Positions 7,928 to 16,284 of a stretch of DNA of 54,048 nucleotides are shown here, one piece after another. Positions within the stretch are counted from its first letter, which is position 1. Each line of letters begins with the position of its first letter. The notes under the pieces were generated by a model, which worked only from the letters and a program-made list of their open reading frames with translations, made no database searches and was not told the DNA's origin. The stretch spans positions 1-54,048 of the forward strand of contig DATANR010000347.1 of assembly GCA_036266155.1 (NCBI GenBank). Reading direction: 5' to 3'. Position numbers and translations under genes: made by a program. Origin of the DNA: SIAJ01 sp036266155 (GTDB lineage Bacteria; Planctomycetota; Planctomycetia; Gemmatales; Gemmataceae).

Positions 7928-8539
7928 TCAATCGACGTGCACGCCGGCCGCACGCAGGCCTTTTGTCAAATCATCGAAGTGCGTCAAGTGGATCGCGTGC
8001 CAGCCAAACGCTCGGGCCGCCGCGATGTTCGCTTCCAGGTCGTCGACGAACAGGCATTCGCCTGGTTCGCACTTGGCGAGCCCATGCGTGTACGCGAAGA
8101 ACGCGGGCTCCGGCTTGCGAGCGCCGGCTTCGTGTGACAGCGAGATGGCGTCGAAGTGATCGAGGACGTCCTTGAACTGCTGCCGGAAGTGGGCATAGTG
8201 GGCTTCATTCGTGTTGCTCGCGAGCACCAATCGATAGCCGGCCCTCTTGAGTCGCGGAATCAGATCGGCTACCGGCGGGTTCGACCAGAAGATGTCGCAG
8301 AAGGCGGCGACGAACTCATGCTTGGTGCAGGTGATTCCGCCTTTGTCGCGGGCGACCGCAAACAAGTCGTCGGTCGTCGCGTGGCCGCGTTCATAGCGGT
8401 AGGCGAGATCGTCCTGGTAGACAAGCTCCCAGAGTTGCTCGGCCGTCTTGTCCGTGTGCGCGCGCAGCCGGCGAATCGCCCGATCGTGATCGAAAAACGC
8501 GACGACGTTGCCGAAGTCGAAGAGGATCGTCCGGATCAT
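7928..8539 (-). CDS. HAD-superfamily hydrolase (YihX-like)
   Basis: This 203-residue protein has all four HAD motifs. Motif I is FDFGNVV with the nucleophile Asp8. Motif II is LVLASNTNEAH, motif III the lysine of GARKPEPAFF, and motif IV ECLFVDDLEANI. The G-N pair in motif I, in place of the usual second Asp, is typical of the YihX-type phosphatases. Substrate is probably a small phosphorylated metabolite but is not predictable. The ATG lies one base after the stop of the WD40 gene upstream, so the two are likely co-transcribed even though one protein is exported and the other cytoplasmic. Confidence 0.88.
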   Translation of the reverse strand: MIRTILFDFGNVVAFFDHDRAIRRLRAHTDKTAEQLWELVYQDDLAYRYERGHATTDDLFAVARDKGGITCTKHEFVAAFCDIFWSNPPVADLIPRLKRAGYRLVLASNTNEAHYAHFRQQFKDVLDHFDAISLSHEAGARKPEPAFFAYTHGLAKCEPGECLFVDDLEANIAAARAFGWHAIHLTHFDDLTKGLRAAGVHVD

Positions 8540-8540
8540 G

Positions 8541-11500
8541 TCACTTGATCGGCAGCGGCATGAGCACCGCTTCCGCCTCCGAGATTTGCCGTACCTTAGG
8601 GCCGAAGCCGATGAGCGCGTTCTTGCCGTCGGGCGTTAAAGCGAGCCCGAACGCCGGGCCGAAGGACAGCGGTTGGCCAGCGACGAGCTTGCCGTCGGCG
8701 ACGCTCCAAACGGCGAGATAGCCCTGGTTCTTCGGCGCGGGACCGGCACTGATCAGATATTTTTCATCCGGCGTAAATCGCAGTTGATAGACCCCGCCCG
8801 GATGCGACTGGCCGGGCTCGCTCTTGATTTCCGCGTTCGGGAACTCGCGGATCACGTTGCCGTCGGCCGCGTTCCAGAGCTTGATGTGCCGGTCGCTGCC
8901 GCCGGACGCGATCGTCTTGCCATCCTTGGTGATGGCGGCGCAGAACACTTGATCGGTGTGCCCCTTCTCGAACATCTTGTCGGTGAACGGCTTGAACTCG
9001 CGGACCAAGGTGCCGGCGGTCGCGTCCCAGAGTTTCAGGGATTTGTCGAAGCTGGTAGAGAGTAGCTGCTTGCCGTCAGAAGTCCACGTCACCGAGTAGA
9101 TAGCGGCCCCTGGTGCTGGCGTCGTATGCGCGTTGATCGTCTTGACGGCCGCGTTCTTCTCAATGTCGAACACGCGAAGGATGCCGTCGTGGCAGGCTGT
9201 CGCAAGCAGTTTGCCATCGGGCGACCAGGCGACGGAGTCCACGAGGTTCGGGTGTTGGAAATTGCGCGTCGGTACATTCGAGGCGACCTTCCACTGTCGA
9301 ACGGTCTTGTCCGCCGACGCGGTGAACAACTCGCCCTTGTCAGCGAAAGCTGCAGCCAGCGCGGCGTCGCCGTGCGTGAACTGCTGAACCACTTTGCCAA
9401 AGTCATCCGGCAGCGGCTGGCCCGGCTGGAAGGCGATGCCCCACGCGGTGACCGTCTTGTCAGTCGCGACGCCGACGAGCATCTTGGCGTCCGCAGTGAG
9501 CGCGAGCCCGTGAATCGGGGCCGACGCCGCGATCGTGCCGACTTCTTTACCGTCGGCCAGCGTGTAGAGGTGGATGGTCTTGTCGGCCCCGGCCGCCGCC
9601 AGCATTTGTACATTCTTGGAGACGGCGAGCGCATAGACCGGCGTCGCGCCCTCGATCTTACGCTCCTCGTTACCGTTCCCCGCATTGATGATGCGGACAA
9701 TCCCGTCGTCGCCGGCGACGATGACACGCGCGGCGTCAGGAGTCGCCAGCACCGCGCGTAACGGCTTCGGCGATGCCGCGACGGCCCGCGTGAATGCGAT
9801 CGGCTGCACCGCCGCGGTTTTGTCGGCGCTCGCGGTGATCACGAGCGGCTGGCTCGGATGAATCGCGACGCCGCGCACGGCCTCGGCATGGCTGTACGAC
9901 TGGAGCATTCGGCCCGAAGCGATTTCCCAGACGCGGGCCAGGTTGTCCGTCGATTCCGTAATGAGCCGCGTCTTGTCGCTGCTGAAACCGATGGACACCA
10001 CGTCGGCGGGATGCGCGATGGCTGCGAGTTCCTTGCCGTCGGCAATCTGAAAGACCTTAGCGACCTTGCCCGCGGACGTAGCGAATGCCGTGAAATCGCG
10101 GCTAATCGTCATTGCAGTGATCGGTTCCGGCAGCGTGGCGAGCGTCTTGACCTCCTTGCCGGTGGCGAGGTCCCACAACTTGACCGTCTTGTCGGCCCCG
10201 GCCGTGAGCGCTTGCGCCACCGTGGGATTGAGTGCGAAACCGGCCACTCTGCCCGCATGGACCGGCAGCGCGGCCGTGACGGCGACATCATGAACGGTGA
10301 CGGCTTTGTCGTCGCCGCCCGCGACCAGTGTGCGATTGTCCGCGAGGAAGACGAGCGATCGTACCGGGCCGGGCGGGTCGGGCAGGGTTTGAAGTTCGCG
10401 GCCGGACACTGCGTCGAACACCTTCAAGCGATTGACCTTGTCCTCGGCGAACGCAACGGCGAGCCGAGCGCCATTCGGCGCGATCGCAACTGCTGTCGCC
10501 GGCCCCGTGAGCGGTATGTTTGCGACGGCCTTGCCGTCGGCAACGGTCCAGACTTTCGCAGACTTGTCTGCTCCTGCCGTGGCAATCTTCGATCCATCCG
10601 GAATCATCGATGCATCCACCAGCGCGGCGTCACCTGCAGGGAAAGCCTTCTGCTCCTTCCCCGTCTTGGCGTCCCAAACGTGGATCTGTTTGCCGGCGCC
10701 GACCGTAAGAATGCGTCCGCTGTCGGACGTGATCAGTACGCGCTGAACCGCTCCGACTTGGGCGGCTTGTGTGATGAGCTCCGGCGTCCAGAGCCGCAAC
10801 GACTTGTCAGCCGATGCGGCGACGATGCGCTTGCCATCCGGATGGAACGCGACGCCAACCACGGGGCCATCATGAAGGATGACCTCCATCAGCTTGAGGT
10901 CCGGGCCATGGACGCGAATCCGATTGTCCGCTCCAGCGATGGCGACGCGTGAACCGTCGGCCGAGAGAGCGACACCGCGCACTTCCGTGGGGACGGCGAT
11001 CGTGCCGGACGGCTTGTTGTCAGCGAGGGTGAACAACGCGACCGTCTTCTCGCCGCCGGCCGCGAGCTTCACGCCGTCCTTGCTGATGGCGATCGATGCC
11101 GGCGTCATTGGCAGGTCGAGCTTTCCCTTCACCGCCGAGTCGGCAGTGGCCCAGAAGCGCACCGTCTTGTCCGCACCCGCCGACACGAGCAGATCGCCCT
11201 TGGGTGAATAGCCGACGAATGTCACGGCGGCCGTGTGGCCCGGCACATTCTTGAGTTCCTTGCCGTCGGCCACATTGAACAGCCGCACGCTGTTGTCCGG
11301 CAAGCCGACGACGATTGTCGTGCCGGTCGGCGCGAAGGCGATCGCTTTGGCCTCGGCAGGAAGCGCGAGCTTCTTGACTTCCTTGTCTGCATTGCGAATG
11401 GAGAGTGCCTTGTCCGCGGTCGCGACGGCGAACGTGGCATTGTCCGCGGCGAAAGCGATGGCCGTGATGGCGGCATTCGGGTTGAAGGCACGCTCCGCCG

Positions 11501-13076
11501 CCGCCATTCCCTGGTTCCAGACGCGAGCCTGCCGATCGGCACACGCAGTCAGAAAGCGGTTGCCGTCCGGGCTCATTGTGAAGGCGGTCACCGCATCTGG
11601 ATGAACGAACGACTTCGGCGCGACAGCAGGGAGGGCCCACACTTTCACGAGTCCATCAGCGCCGCCGGTCACGGCGAACTGGCCATTCGGCGCGATGGCG
11701 AGCGTGGGGATCGCTCCGGTGTGCCCGGCAAAGGCGGCCGTCGGCGTGCCGTTAGCGGCGTTCCAAACGCGAATGGTCTCGTCGTCACCCGCAGAAATGA
11801 CGGTCGTGTTGTCCGGCGTAATCGCTGCCACCGTGACCGGAGCGGTATGGCCGACGAATTGGCGCTCCGCCGTTCCGGCCGGCAGTGCCCATGTGCGCAC
11901 GAGTTTGTCCGCTCCGGCAGTGATGAGCCGCTTGCCGTCCGGGGCAAGCGTTGTGCAGAGCACGCGGTCCGGATGCGGCACGCTCTTCGACGGAATGAGC
12001 GGGTATGCCCACGTTCGCAACATGCCGTCGGCGCCTGACGTGACAAAGCTCGTACCGTTCGCGGACATCGCCATCCCGGTGACGGCCCCCGCGTGCGCGT
12101 TGACGGTCGTCGTCACCTTGCCATCGGCGGACCAGTGCGTGACCTTGCCATCGGCCGTGCCGGCCGCGACGCCGGCATTGCTCGGAAGCAACATCGCCGC
12201 GGTGACGGCCGCGGGCGCGCCGGTGAAGTCGCGCGTCAATTGGCCGGTGCCGACGTTCGACAACTTCACGGTCTTGTCGGCTCCGCCGGTGAGGACGCTG
12301 CCGCCATCAGCCGAAAGCACCAACACGTTGATCGCGTCCGCATGGGCAGGCAACGGCTTGCTTGCGGGGATCGGCATCTGCCAGAACTTGATGAGGCCGT
12401 CCTCACCGATCGTGTACGCCTGGTTCGCGTTCGGGCTAATCGCCACACCGTTCACCGCCGAGCCGTGTGCGCCGACAATGCCGAGTGGCTTGCCATCGGC
12501 CGTGTTCCAGAAGCGCAGCGTGCCGTCGACGCCCGTCGTCGCGAGCGTTTGGCCATTGGCGGTGAAGGCAACACCTGTCGCGCCGCCGGGATGGCCGACG
12601 AGGTTCGCGATCGGCTTGCCATCCGCCGACCAGAGTTTGACGCTGCCGTCCTTCGTCGCCCCAGCAATGAACTTGCCGTCGATGGTGACGGCCACTGAGG
12701 TCACGCCAGCCGCTGCCGCGAGCTCACGCACCGGCGTGCTCAAGGGCACGTCCCAGACGCGAGCAAAATTGTCGCTGCCACCCGACGCAATCTGATCGCC
12801 CGCGGGATTGAACGCGACGCTCAGCACCAGACTCTGATGCCCGGCCGGCCCGGCGAACTCGCGGAGTTGTTTGCCCGTCTTCGGGTCCCACAGACGCACC
12901 GTCTTGTCGAACGACCCACTGACGGCCAGCGAGCCGTCCTTGTTGAAGTCGACCGAATAGATCGCCTCCGTGTGCCCCTTGAACATGACAGCCGGCGGCT
13001 CCCCTTGGGCGGACAGCGCGACGAGCATGAAGCCAACGATGACGACGGCCGCGGTCCGGTGGAGGTGCAAGCGCAT
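8541..13076 (-). CDS. giant secreted WD40-repeat protein
   Basis: This 1511-residue protein opens with a signal peptide (residues about 1-26, TAAVVIVGFMLVALSAQGEP). The rest is almost entirely WD40 blades with repeated DKTVRLWD-, DKTVKLWDLATGKEV- and SADGKLV-type cores spaced by about 40 residues. That is room for roughly 35 blades, or about five seven-bladed propellers. I see no kinase, protease, cytochrome or membrane domain attached, unlike many planctomycete WD40 proteins. The predicted location is periplasmic or extracellular, as a protein-binding scaffold. The last part is better spaced and ends in a propeller closing with QISEAEAVLMPLPIK. The ATG follows a purine-poor leader. The HAD gene follows immediately. 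Confidence 0.92.
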   Translation of the reverse strand: MRLHLHRTAAVVIVGFMLVALSAQGEPPAVMFKGHTEAIYSVDFNKDGSLAVSGSFDKTVRLWDPKTGKQLREFAGPAGHQSLVLSVAFNPAGDQIASGGSDNFARVWDVPLSTPVRELAAAAGVTSVAVTIDGKFIAGATKDGSVKLWSADGKPIANLVGHPGGATGVAFTANGQTLATTGVDGTLRFWNTADGKPLGIVGAHGSAVNGVAISPNANQAYTIGEDGLIKFWQMPIPASKPLPAHADAINVLVLSADGGSVLTGGADKTVKLSNVGTGQLTRDFTGAPAAVTAAMLLPSNAGVAAGTADGKVTHWSADGKVTTTVNAHAGAVTGMAMSANGTSFVTSGADGMLRTWAYPLIPSKSVPHPDRVLCTTLAPDGKRLITAGADKLVRTWALPAGTAERQFVGHTAPVTVAAITPDNTTVISAGDDETIRVWNAANGTPTAAFAGHTGAIPTLAIAPNGQFAVTGGADGLVKVWALPAVAPKSFVHPDAVTAFTMSPDGNRFLTACADRQARVWNQGMAAAERAFNPNAAITAIAFAADNATFAVATADKALSIRNADKEVKKLALPAEAKAIAFAPTGTTIVVGLPDNSVRLFNVADGKELKNVPGHTAAVTFVGYSPKGDLLVSAGADKTVRFWATADSAVKGKLDLPMTPASIAISKDGVKLAAGGEKTVALFTLADNKPSGTIAVPTEVRGVALSADGSRVAIAGADNRIRVHGPDLKLMEVILHDGPVVGVAFHPDGKRIVAASADKSLRLWTPELITQAAQVGAVQRVLITSDSGRILTVGAGKQIHVWDAKTGKEQKAFPAGDAALVDASMIPDGSKIATAGADKSAKVWTVADGKAVANIPLTGPATAVAIAPNGARLAVAFAEDKVNRLKVFDAVSGRELQTLPDPPGPVRSLVFLADNRTLVAGGDDKAVTVHDVAVTAALPVHAGRVAGFALNPTVAQALTAGADKTVKLWDLATGKEVKTLATLPEPITAMTISRDFTAFATSAGKVAKVFQIADGKELAAIAHPADVVSIGFSSDKTRLITESTDNLARVWEIASGRMLQSYSHAEAVRGVAIHPSQPLVITASADKTAAVQPIAFTRAVAASPKPLRAVLATPDAARVIVAGDDGIVRIINAGNGNEERKIEGATPVYALAVSKNVQMLAAAGADKTIHLYTLADGKEVGTIAASAPIHGLALTADAKMLVGVATDKTVTAWGIAFQPGQPLPDDFGKVVQQFTHGDAALAAAFADKGELFTASADKTVRQWKVASNVPTRNFQHPNLVDSVAWSPDGKLLATACHDGILRVFDIEKNAAVKTINAHTTPAPGAAIYSVTWTSDGKQLLSTSFDKSLKLWDATAGTLVREFKPFTDKMFEKGHTDQVFCAAITKDGKTIASGGSDRHIKLWNAADGNVIREFPNAEIKSEPGQSHPGGVYQLRFTPDEKYLISAGPAPKNQGYLAVWSVADGKLVAGQPLSFGPAFGLALTPDGKNALIGFGPKVRQISEAEAVLMPLPIK

Positions 13077-13176
13077 GGGATGGGCCTCGGCGGGCGGGAC
13101 GGGCGGTTGGGGTGGGAGAAGGGATTGTCGCCACGGCAGGCGGCCGCGTCAACGTGCCGGCCAATTCGTTTCACGA

Positions 13177-13270
13177 GCGCCAACATTCCTCTGGCCGCGC
13201 GCCCCACCCCTGTTCCAGACGAATTCCACTTTTCCAGAATCAACACTTTTTTCCAGAGGAATGTTGGCGC
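13177..13270. repeat. 94-bp intergenic inverted repeat with 18-bp perfect arms
   Basis: The arms GCGCCAACATTCCTCTGG (13177-13194) and its exact complement (13253-13270) enclose a 58-base interior with further CCAGA/TTCCA motifs. It lies in the 297-base gap between the WD40 gene start and the retropepsin-like gene. No ORF of interest is seen in this gap. The size, the perfect arms and the absence of coding potential suggest a MITE-like or REP-like dispersed element. Confidence 0.8.
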
Positions 13271-13373
13271 GGGTGCAATGAAATGCAACGAATCTGGTCC
13301 TTGATCGCGGCGCAGAAATGGTTATGGCCAGAGAAGTTAAAGCGCGAGCGGCCGCACTTGCCGGGTTCCACGT

Positions 13374-13877
13374 TCACTTCGGCGGGTCGTCAACCTCGAT
13401 GAAATAGGCGTGCTTCTCTTTCCAGTTGATGCAGAGCCCACCCTTTTCCAACGCTCCGCCGCCGAGACCGAGGAGAATTTCTTTCAACGGCTCGCGAGGA
13501 CTATTCGGGTCCTGCGCTTTTTCTTTTGCAACAGCATCCGCATCGCAGGCCAGCAATACATCGCAAGTTCCGAGATCATAAGGGCCGCTAGGCCCGGCGT
13601 TGGCCTCAGCGCTGAGACGCAAAGTACATTTGACCGCATAAACTGGGAGTTTACCGCCGGCAGTGTTTGCAGACTTGCGTTTTAGACCAGAAGTGAAGCT
13701 TGGTCGATCAAATGGCTCCCAAACGTCCTGCGGCACAAGCGTACGCATCGCACCCGTGTCTATTACACAAGATTGCGCGTATTTGCGGCCATTCGGAAAC
13801 TCGATTTCACAAACGCCCTTGATCCGATTGTCTTTGATCGAGAACCGAACTCTTTCGCGGTGGGCGGCGAAGAACAT
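13374..13877 (-). CDS. retropepsin-like aspartyl protease
   Basis: This 167-residue protein without signal peptide has the active-site triad of clan AA aspartic proteases in SCVIDTGAMRTLVPQDVW (Asp40-Thr41-Gly42-Ala43). The second hallmark, a hydrophobic-hydrophobic-glycine strand, is ILLGLGGG (residues about 134-141). The length is typical for a single-domain retropepsin that must dimerise to form an active site. A highly acidic segment lies between (CDADAVAKEKAQDPNSPREP). The gene is the last of a three-gene cassette. Its start forms TGATG with the preceding stop and has a strong GAGGAGG ribosome site just upstream, which implies efficient coupled translation. Target unknown. Confidence 0.72.
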   Translation of the reverse strand: MFFAAHRERVRFSIKDNRIKGVCEIEFPNGRKYAQSCVIDTGAMRTLVPQDVWEPFDRPSFTSGLKRKSANTAGGKLPVYAVKCTLRLSAEANAGPSGPYDLGTCDVLLACDADAVAKEKAQDPNSPREPLKEILLGLGGGALEKGGLCINWKEKHAYFIEVDDPPK

Positions 13878-14389
13878 CAGGTTACCTCCTCATTGCCTAT
13901 GAACATGACACAGATGCGTGAAAACGGCACCTTCTTCTTGTCGGCCCAATGCTGCCTTAACTCATTCGGTCGATTGCCATGGCCCAGCACCTGCCTGTCC
14001 AACACAGCAACGTAGTCGCCTTCTTCGTTCTTCGAAAAGCCGGGACTGTCGGCTGCCCATTGTTGCAACGCCCAGCGCGCGTCGGCGAGCTGAGCCTGTT
14101 CCATGTCCTCCTGGCACTTACGCTCAAGGTCTGTGAATAACTCATCGTCTGTGCGGTCGATGTCCTCACGCACGGCTTTCGTTTGATCCAATCCTTCAAC
14201 TCGCAGTATTTCACTCTCGCATCCGTCAATGGCTCTTGCCTCACTTTTCCAGTCCAAAGGCTGCGGCAATTTCACCTTGCCTTGTTGATAATACCATTCC
14301 TTCAAGCATACTTTTGAGCCAATGCGGAGTTTCCAATCGTCCTTGCTCGGTAATGCTCCCGTACGCGGTATTGCTTTAGGCATTTGCAT
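13877..14389 (-). CDS. uncharacterised protein of the receiver/retropepsin cassette
   Basis: This 170-residue soluble protein is not recognised as a whole. The C-terminal segment, EGDYVAVLDRQVLGHGNRPN followed by ELRQHWADKKKVPFSRICVM, resembles the short DUF5678-like fold in which 'GxYVAVxDxxVVAHG' recurs. The N-terminal half is basic then strongly acidic and helical (QTKAVREDIDRTDDELFTDL). Its ATG lies 14 bases inside the end of the receiver gene, and its stop overlaps the start of the protease gene. The middle position between a receiver and a protease suggests an adaptor or substrate. That is inference from context. An alternative start at Met3 (14383) is equally possible. Confidence 0.6.
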   Translation of the reverse strand: MQMPKAIPRTGALPSKDDWKLRIGSKVCLKEWYYQQGKVKLPQPLDWKSEARAIDGCESEILRVEGLDQTKAVREDIDRTDDELFTDLERKCQEDMEQAQLADARWALQQWAADSPGFSKNEEGDYVAVLDRQVLGHGNRPNELRQHWADKKKVPFSRICVMFIGNEEVT

Positions 14390-14834
14390 TTATCCTCGAA
14401 GTAATGAATCTAACTTCCTCAACCAAGTCCAGCGGCGTAACGTCCGGCTTAAAGAGGATTTTATTGACGATGCCCTGTTCAACAGTCGATGAATAACGCT
14501 CTGCCGCGCTGTGAGAATTGCACAAGATCAAGATCGGCATCTTTTTAAAGAATCGACGTAATTGCTCGGCGAGCAGCATTCCAGTACGAGTACCCTGCAT
14601 CGTGTCCTGATCTTTAAAGGCCTGCCCCGCGGGCATCATCAAGTCAAGGATAGCCAAATCAAAGCGCTGTTCATTCACTAGCTTCAGCGCCGCGTCGACA
14701 TCGTTGGCACGCGTTACGGAATAGCCGCCCTCTATTAGCGCCAGTTCATAATACGACATGTAGCTACCGAATTCCGTGGCTGTGTCCGGTGCAAACTCGT
14801 CATCCACGAACAGGATGTTCGTCGCCATCGCCAT
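14376..14834 (-). CDS. stand-alone response regulator receiver domain
   Basis: This 152-residue protein is a single REC domain. The acidic pair Asp11-Asp12 (ILFVDDEF), the phosphoacceptor Asp64 (LAILDLMMP) and Lys129 (ILFKPD) are in place. The switch position after the fourth strand reads LCNSHS. An enlarged loop after the phosphorylation site (AGQAFKDQDTMQGTRTG) is seen in several stand-alone receivers. There is no output domain, so it presumably signals by protein contact with the two downstream gene products, with which it overlaps. No histidine kinase is found in the window. A second ATG is at 14828. Lower GC content sets the cassette apart. Confidence 0.85.
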   Translation of the reverse strand: MAMATNILFVDDEFAPDTATEFGSYMSYYELALIEGGYSVTRANDVDAALKLVNEQRFDLAILDLMMPAGQAFKDQDTMQGTRTGMLLAEQLRRFFKKMPILILCNSHSAAERYSSTVEQGIVNKILFKPDVTPLDLVEEVRFITSRINANA

Positions 14835-15059
14835 GCCCTCATTTCAAACTCGCAATTGGCAGCCTGGGAAATTGAACGCGACGCATCCGCGGATGCGGCC
14901 GTTCCAGCACCAACTTCAAATCGCTTGCGCGCCGGACTGTTAGCGTGCTCTCATGCCGGGAAGCAATCTCGCGGGCCACCCAAAAGACTGCTGGACCGCG
15001 AACTTCCGCAACATGACGGATGAGCCCGCCGGTCAGCATGCTCCATCCAATTCTATGCG

Positions 15060-15191
15060 TCAGCGGACGGGCGCGCATTCGTCTCTCGATTCGGTTCGCT
15101 CTGCTTTGTATTTTGACTCGTGCTTGAGCGAAACAAAGCTTTGAGCGAGATCGAACGCGGCCTTGCGCGTCAACTTGACGCGTAAACTCAT
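15060..15191 (-). pseudogene. truncated ParE/RelE-like toxin remnant
   Basis: A 43-codon ORF starts at an ATG that overlaps the antitoxin stop (ATGA), as expected of a Phd/ParE or Phd/RelE pair. Its first residues (MSLRVKLTRKAAFDLAQSF) look like the N-terminus of a ParE-family toxin, but the frame ends after 43 residues, less than half the usual length of about 95-100. I could not find the rest of the domain in the next 200 bases in other frames. It is best read as a decayed toxin. The 220 bases between here and the receiver gene hold no gene I can support. Confidence 0.45.
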
Positions 15192-15484
15192 TTCTGCTTC
15201 CGCTTGCTTTTCTTCTTTCCCAAATCGCCCACGAATTCAAACGCATCGACGGTTCGACCAGCGTCGGCGTCGGCGATGCTCTCGCGGAGGAACGACTCCA
15301 TCTCTTGGCGCTGCTCTTGCTCGATCAACTTCTGGAAGGCGGAGGCATCCTGCACGACGACCGCGGCCCGGCCATTGACGGTCAGCACGACCGGGCTTCC
15401 TGACTTCTTGAGACGACTGATAAAGGCCTTGGTGTTTCGCTTGAACTCGCTCAGCTAGTCGATATCATTGGCAATGTCAATCAC
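15188..15484 (-). pseudogene. Phd/YefM-type antitoxin with in-frame stop codon
   Basis: From a GTG at 15484 the frame reads VIDIANDID, a TAG stop (15457-15455), then LSEFKRNTKAFISRLKKSGS, PVVLTVNGRAAVVVQDASAF and QKLIEQEQR, which is a typical Phd/YefM antitoxin of about 98 residues. Only codon 10 is broken; the remainder is intact up to the stop that overlaps the toxin start. The intact part could still be translated from the GTG at 15388, but that would lack the DNA-binding N-terminus. With the truncated toxin next to it, this is probably a dead toxin-antitoxin locus. The TAG could in principle be a sequencing error. Confidence 0.7.
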
Positions 15485-15558
15485 GGTTGCTCCCGCTCGC
15501 CTTGCATTTAATTTGCATCAAATATGATCTTAGCTCTGCCACGCCCGAAGGACAACGC

Positions 15559-15981
15559 TCACGCATCTTCCAGGTCGAAGCAAATCACATTGTCCGTGCC
15601 CGTTTTGACTTCGAACACGAGGCCCGACTGCGATGGGTTGCGGTACTTGGCCGGTAGGCCGGGATATGGACGATCCGCCGTGGGCAGATCGACAGAACCG
15701 GCACGCGGCGCCACGGACAGGCGGTACCAGCCGGCCGGAATCGGTTTGCCATCCGGCGTCGCGAGTTTGAACGAGCCGTCGTCGAGCAGCTTGGCGGTCA
15801 TGAGCGGGCCATCGGAGCCGCGCTCGGTGTCCGGGGCGAAGACGATGAGGCCGTCGGCAATGGGCTGCCCGCGGTAGAAGATCTGGCCGCGGACGATGGT
15901 CTCCTCGGTCTTGGTCTTGCTGCAACCAGCGACCAAAACGATGGCGACAAGCAATGAGATTCGACAGGCCATGTTTGCCAT
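15559..15981 (-). CDS. lipoprotein, carboxypeptidase-regulatory/transthyretin-like
   Basis: This 140-residue protein has a lipobox (residues 1-20; LLVAIVLVAGC, lipidated Cys20) followed by a single beta-sandwich. VRGQIFYRGQPIADGLIVFA, GSFKLATPDGKPIPAGWYRL and a C-terminal LVFEVKTGTDNVICFDL strand are the pattern of the many small planctomycete lipoproteins with a carboxypeptidase-regulatory-like fold. Role unknown, cell-surface or periplasmic. I set the start at the ATG at 15981, because the longer frame adds a basic non-signal extension that translates the repeat at 15994-16096. Another ATG at 15972 would give an equally good signal peptide. Confidence 0.8.
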   Translation of the reverse strand: MANMACRISLLVAIVLVAGCSKTKTEETIVRGQIFYRGQPIADGLIVFAPDTERGSDGPLMTAKLLDDGSFKLATPDGKPIPAGWYRLSVAPRAGSVDLPTADRPYPGLPAKYRNPSQSGLVFEVKTGTDNVICFDLEDA

Positions 15982-15993
15982 CCGTGCGCCTTG

Positions 15994-16096
15994 GTCAAGT
16001 TCAACACAGAGACACCGAGACACACAGAAGACTGGAAGAAATTATTTTTGTCTTCTCGGTGTCTCGGTGTCTCGGTGTCTCGGTGGTGAACTTGAC
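15994..16096. repeat. inverted repeat with GTGTCTCG tandem units
   Basis: The 14-base arms GTCAAGTTCAACAC (15994-16007) and GTGGTGAACTTGAC (16083-16096) pair with one mismatch. Inside them CAGAGACACCGAGACAC on the left pairs with a run of repeated TCGGTGTC units on the right (16055-16085). The left side is shorter, so the run has slipped or expanded on the right. Sequences of the type 'CACAGAGACACCGAGACAC' are dispersed repeats in several phyla. Confidence 0.85.
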
Positions 16097-16284
16097 AAGA
16101 ATCGACCGTGCTAATTGTTGGCGAACATCTCTTTAGTCATTTTTTCAATTTGGCCCCTCTTGACGGTTCGCATTGACCGGGTTGTTTGCTTCGGGTACAC
16201 CCGCCGTCTCTTGCGACTCCGGGTTCGGACAACGGATTGCCGACCTCGCGGCCGGTCGCGCAGTGCATAGAGGAGTCTCGGACT

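Noticed and set aside
9858..12795. Several antisense frames over 360 codons within the WD40 gene
   Set aside because: They mirror the repeated WD40 codon pattern; no start context or family support.
14839..15059. Additional gene between the receiver gene and the truncated toxin
   Set aside because: A minus-strand frame of 135 codons spans the toxin remnant and beyond, but its sequence is arginine-rich with no recognisable motif. I cannot support it, although part of a decayed gene is possible.
15994..16096. Tandem TCGGTGTC units as a possible CRISPR array
   Set aside because: Units are adjacent without spacers and are one arm of an inverted repeat; no cas gene is present.
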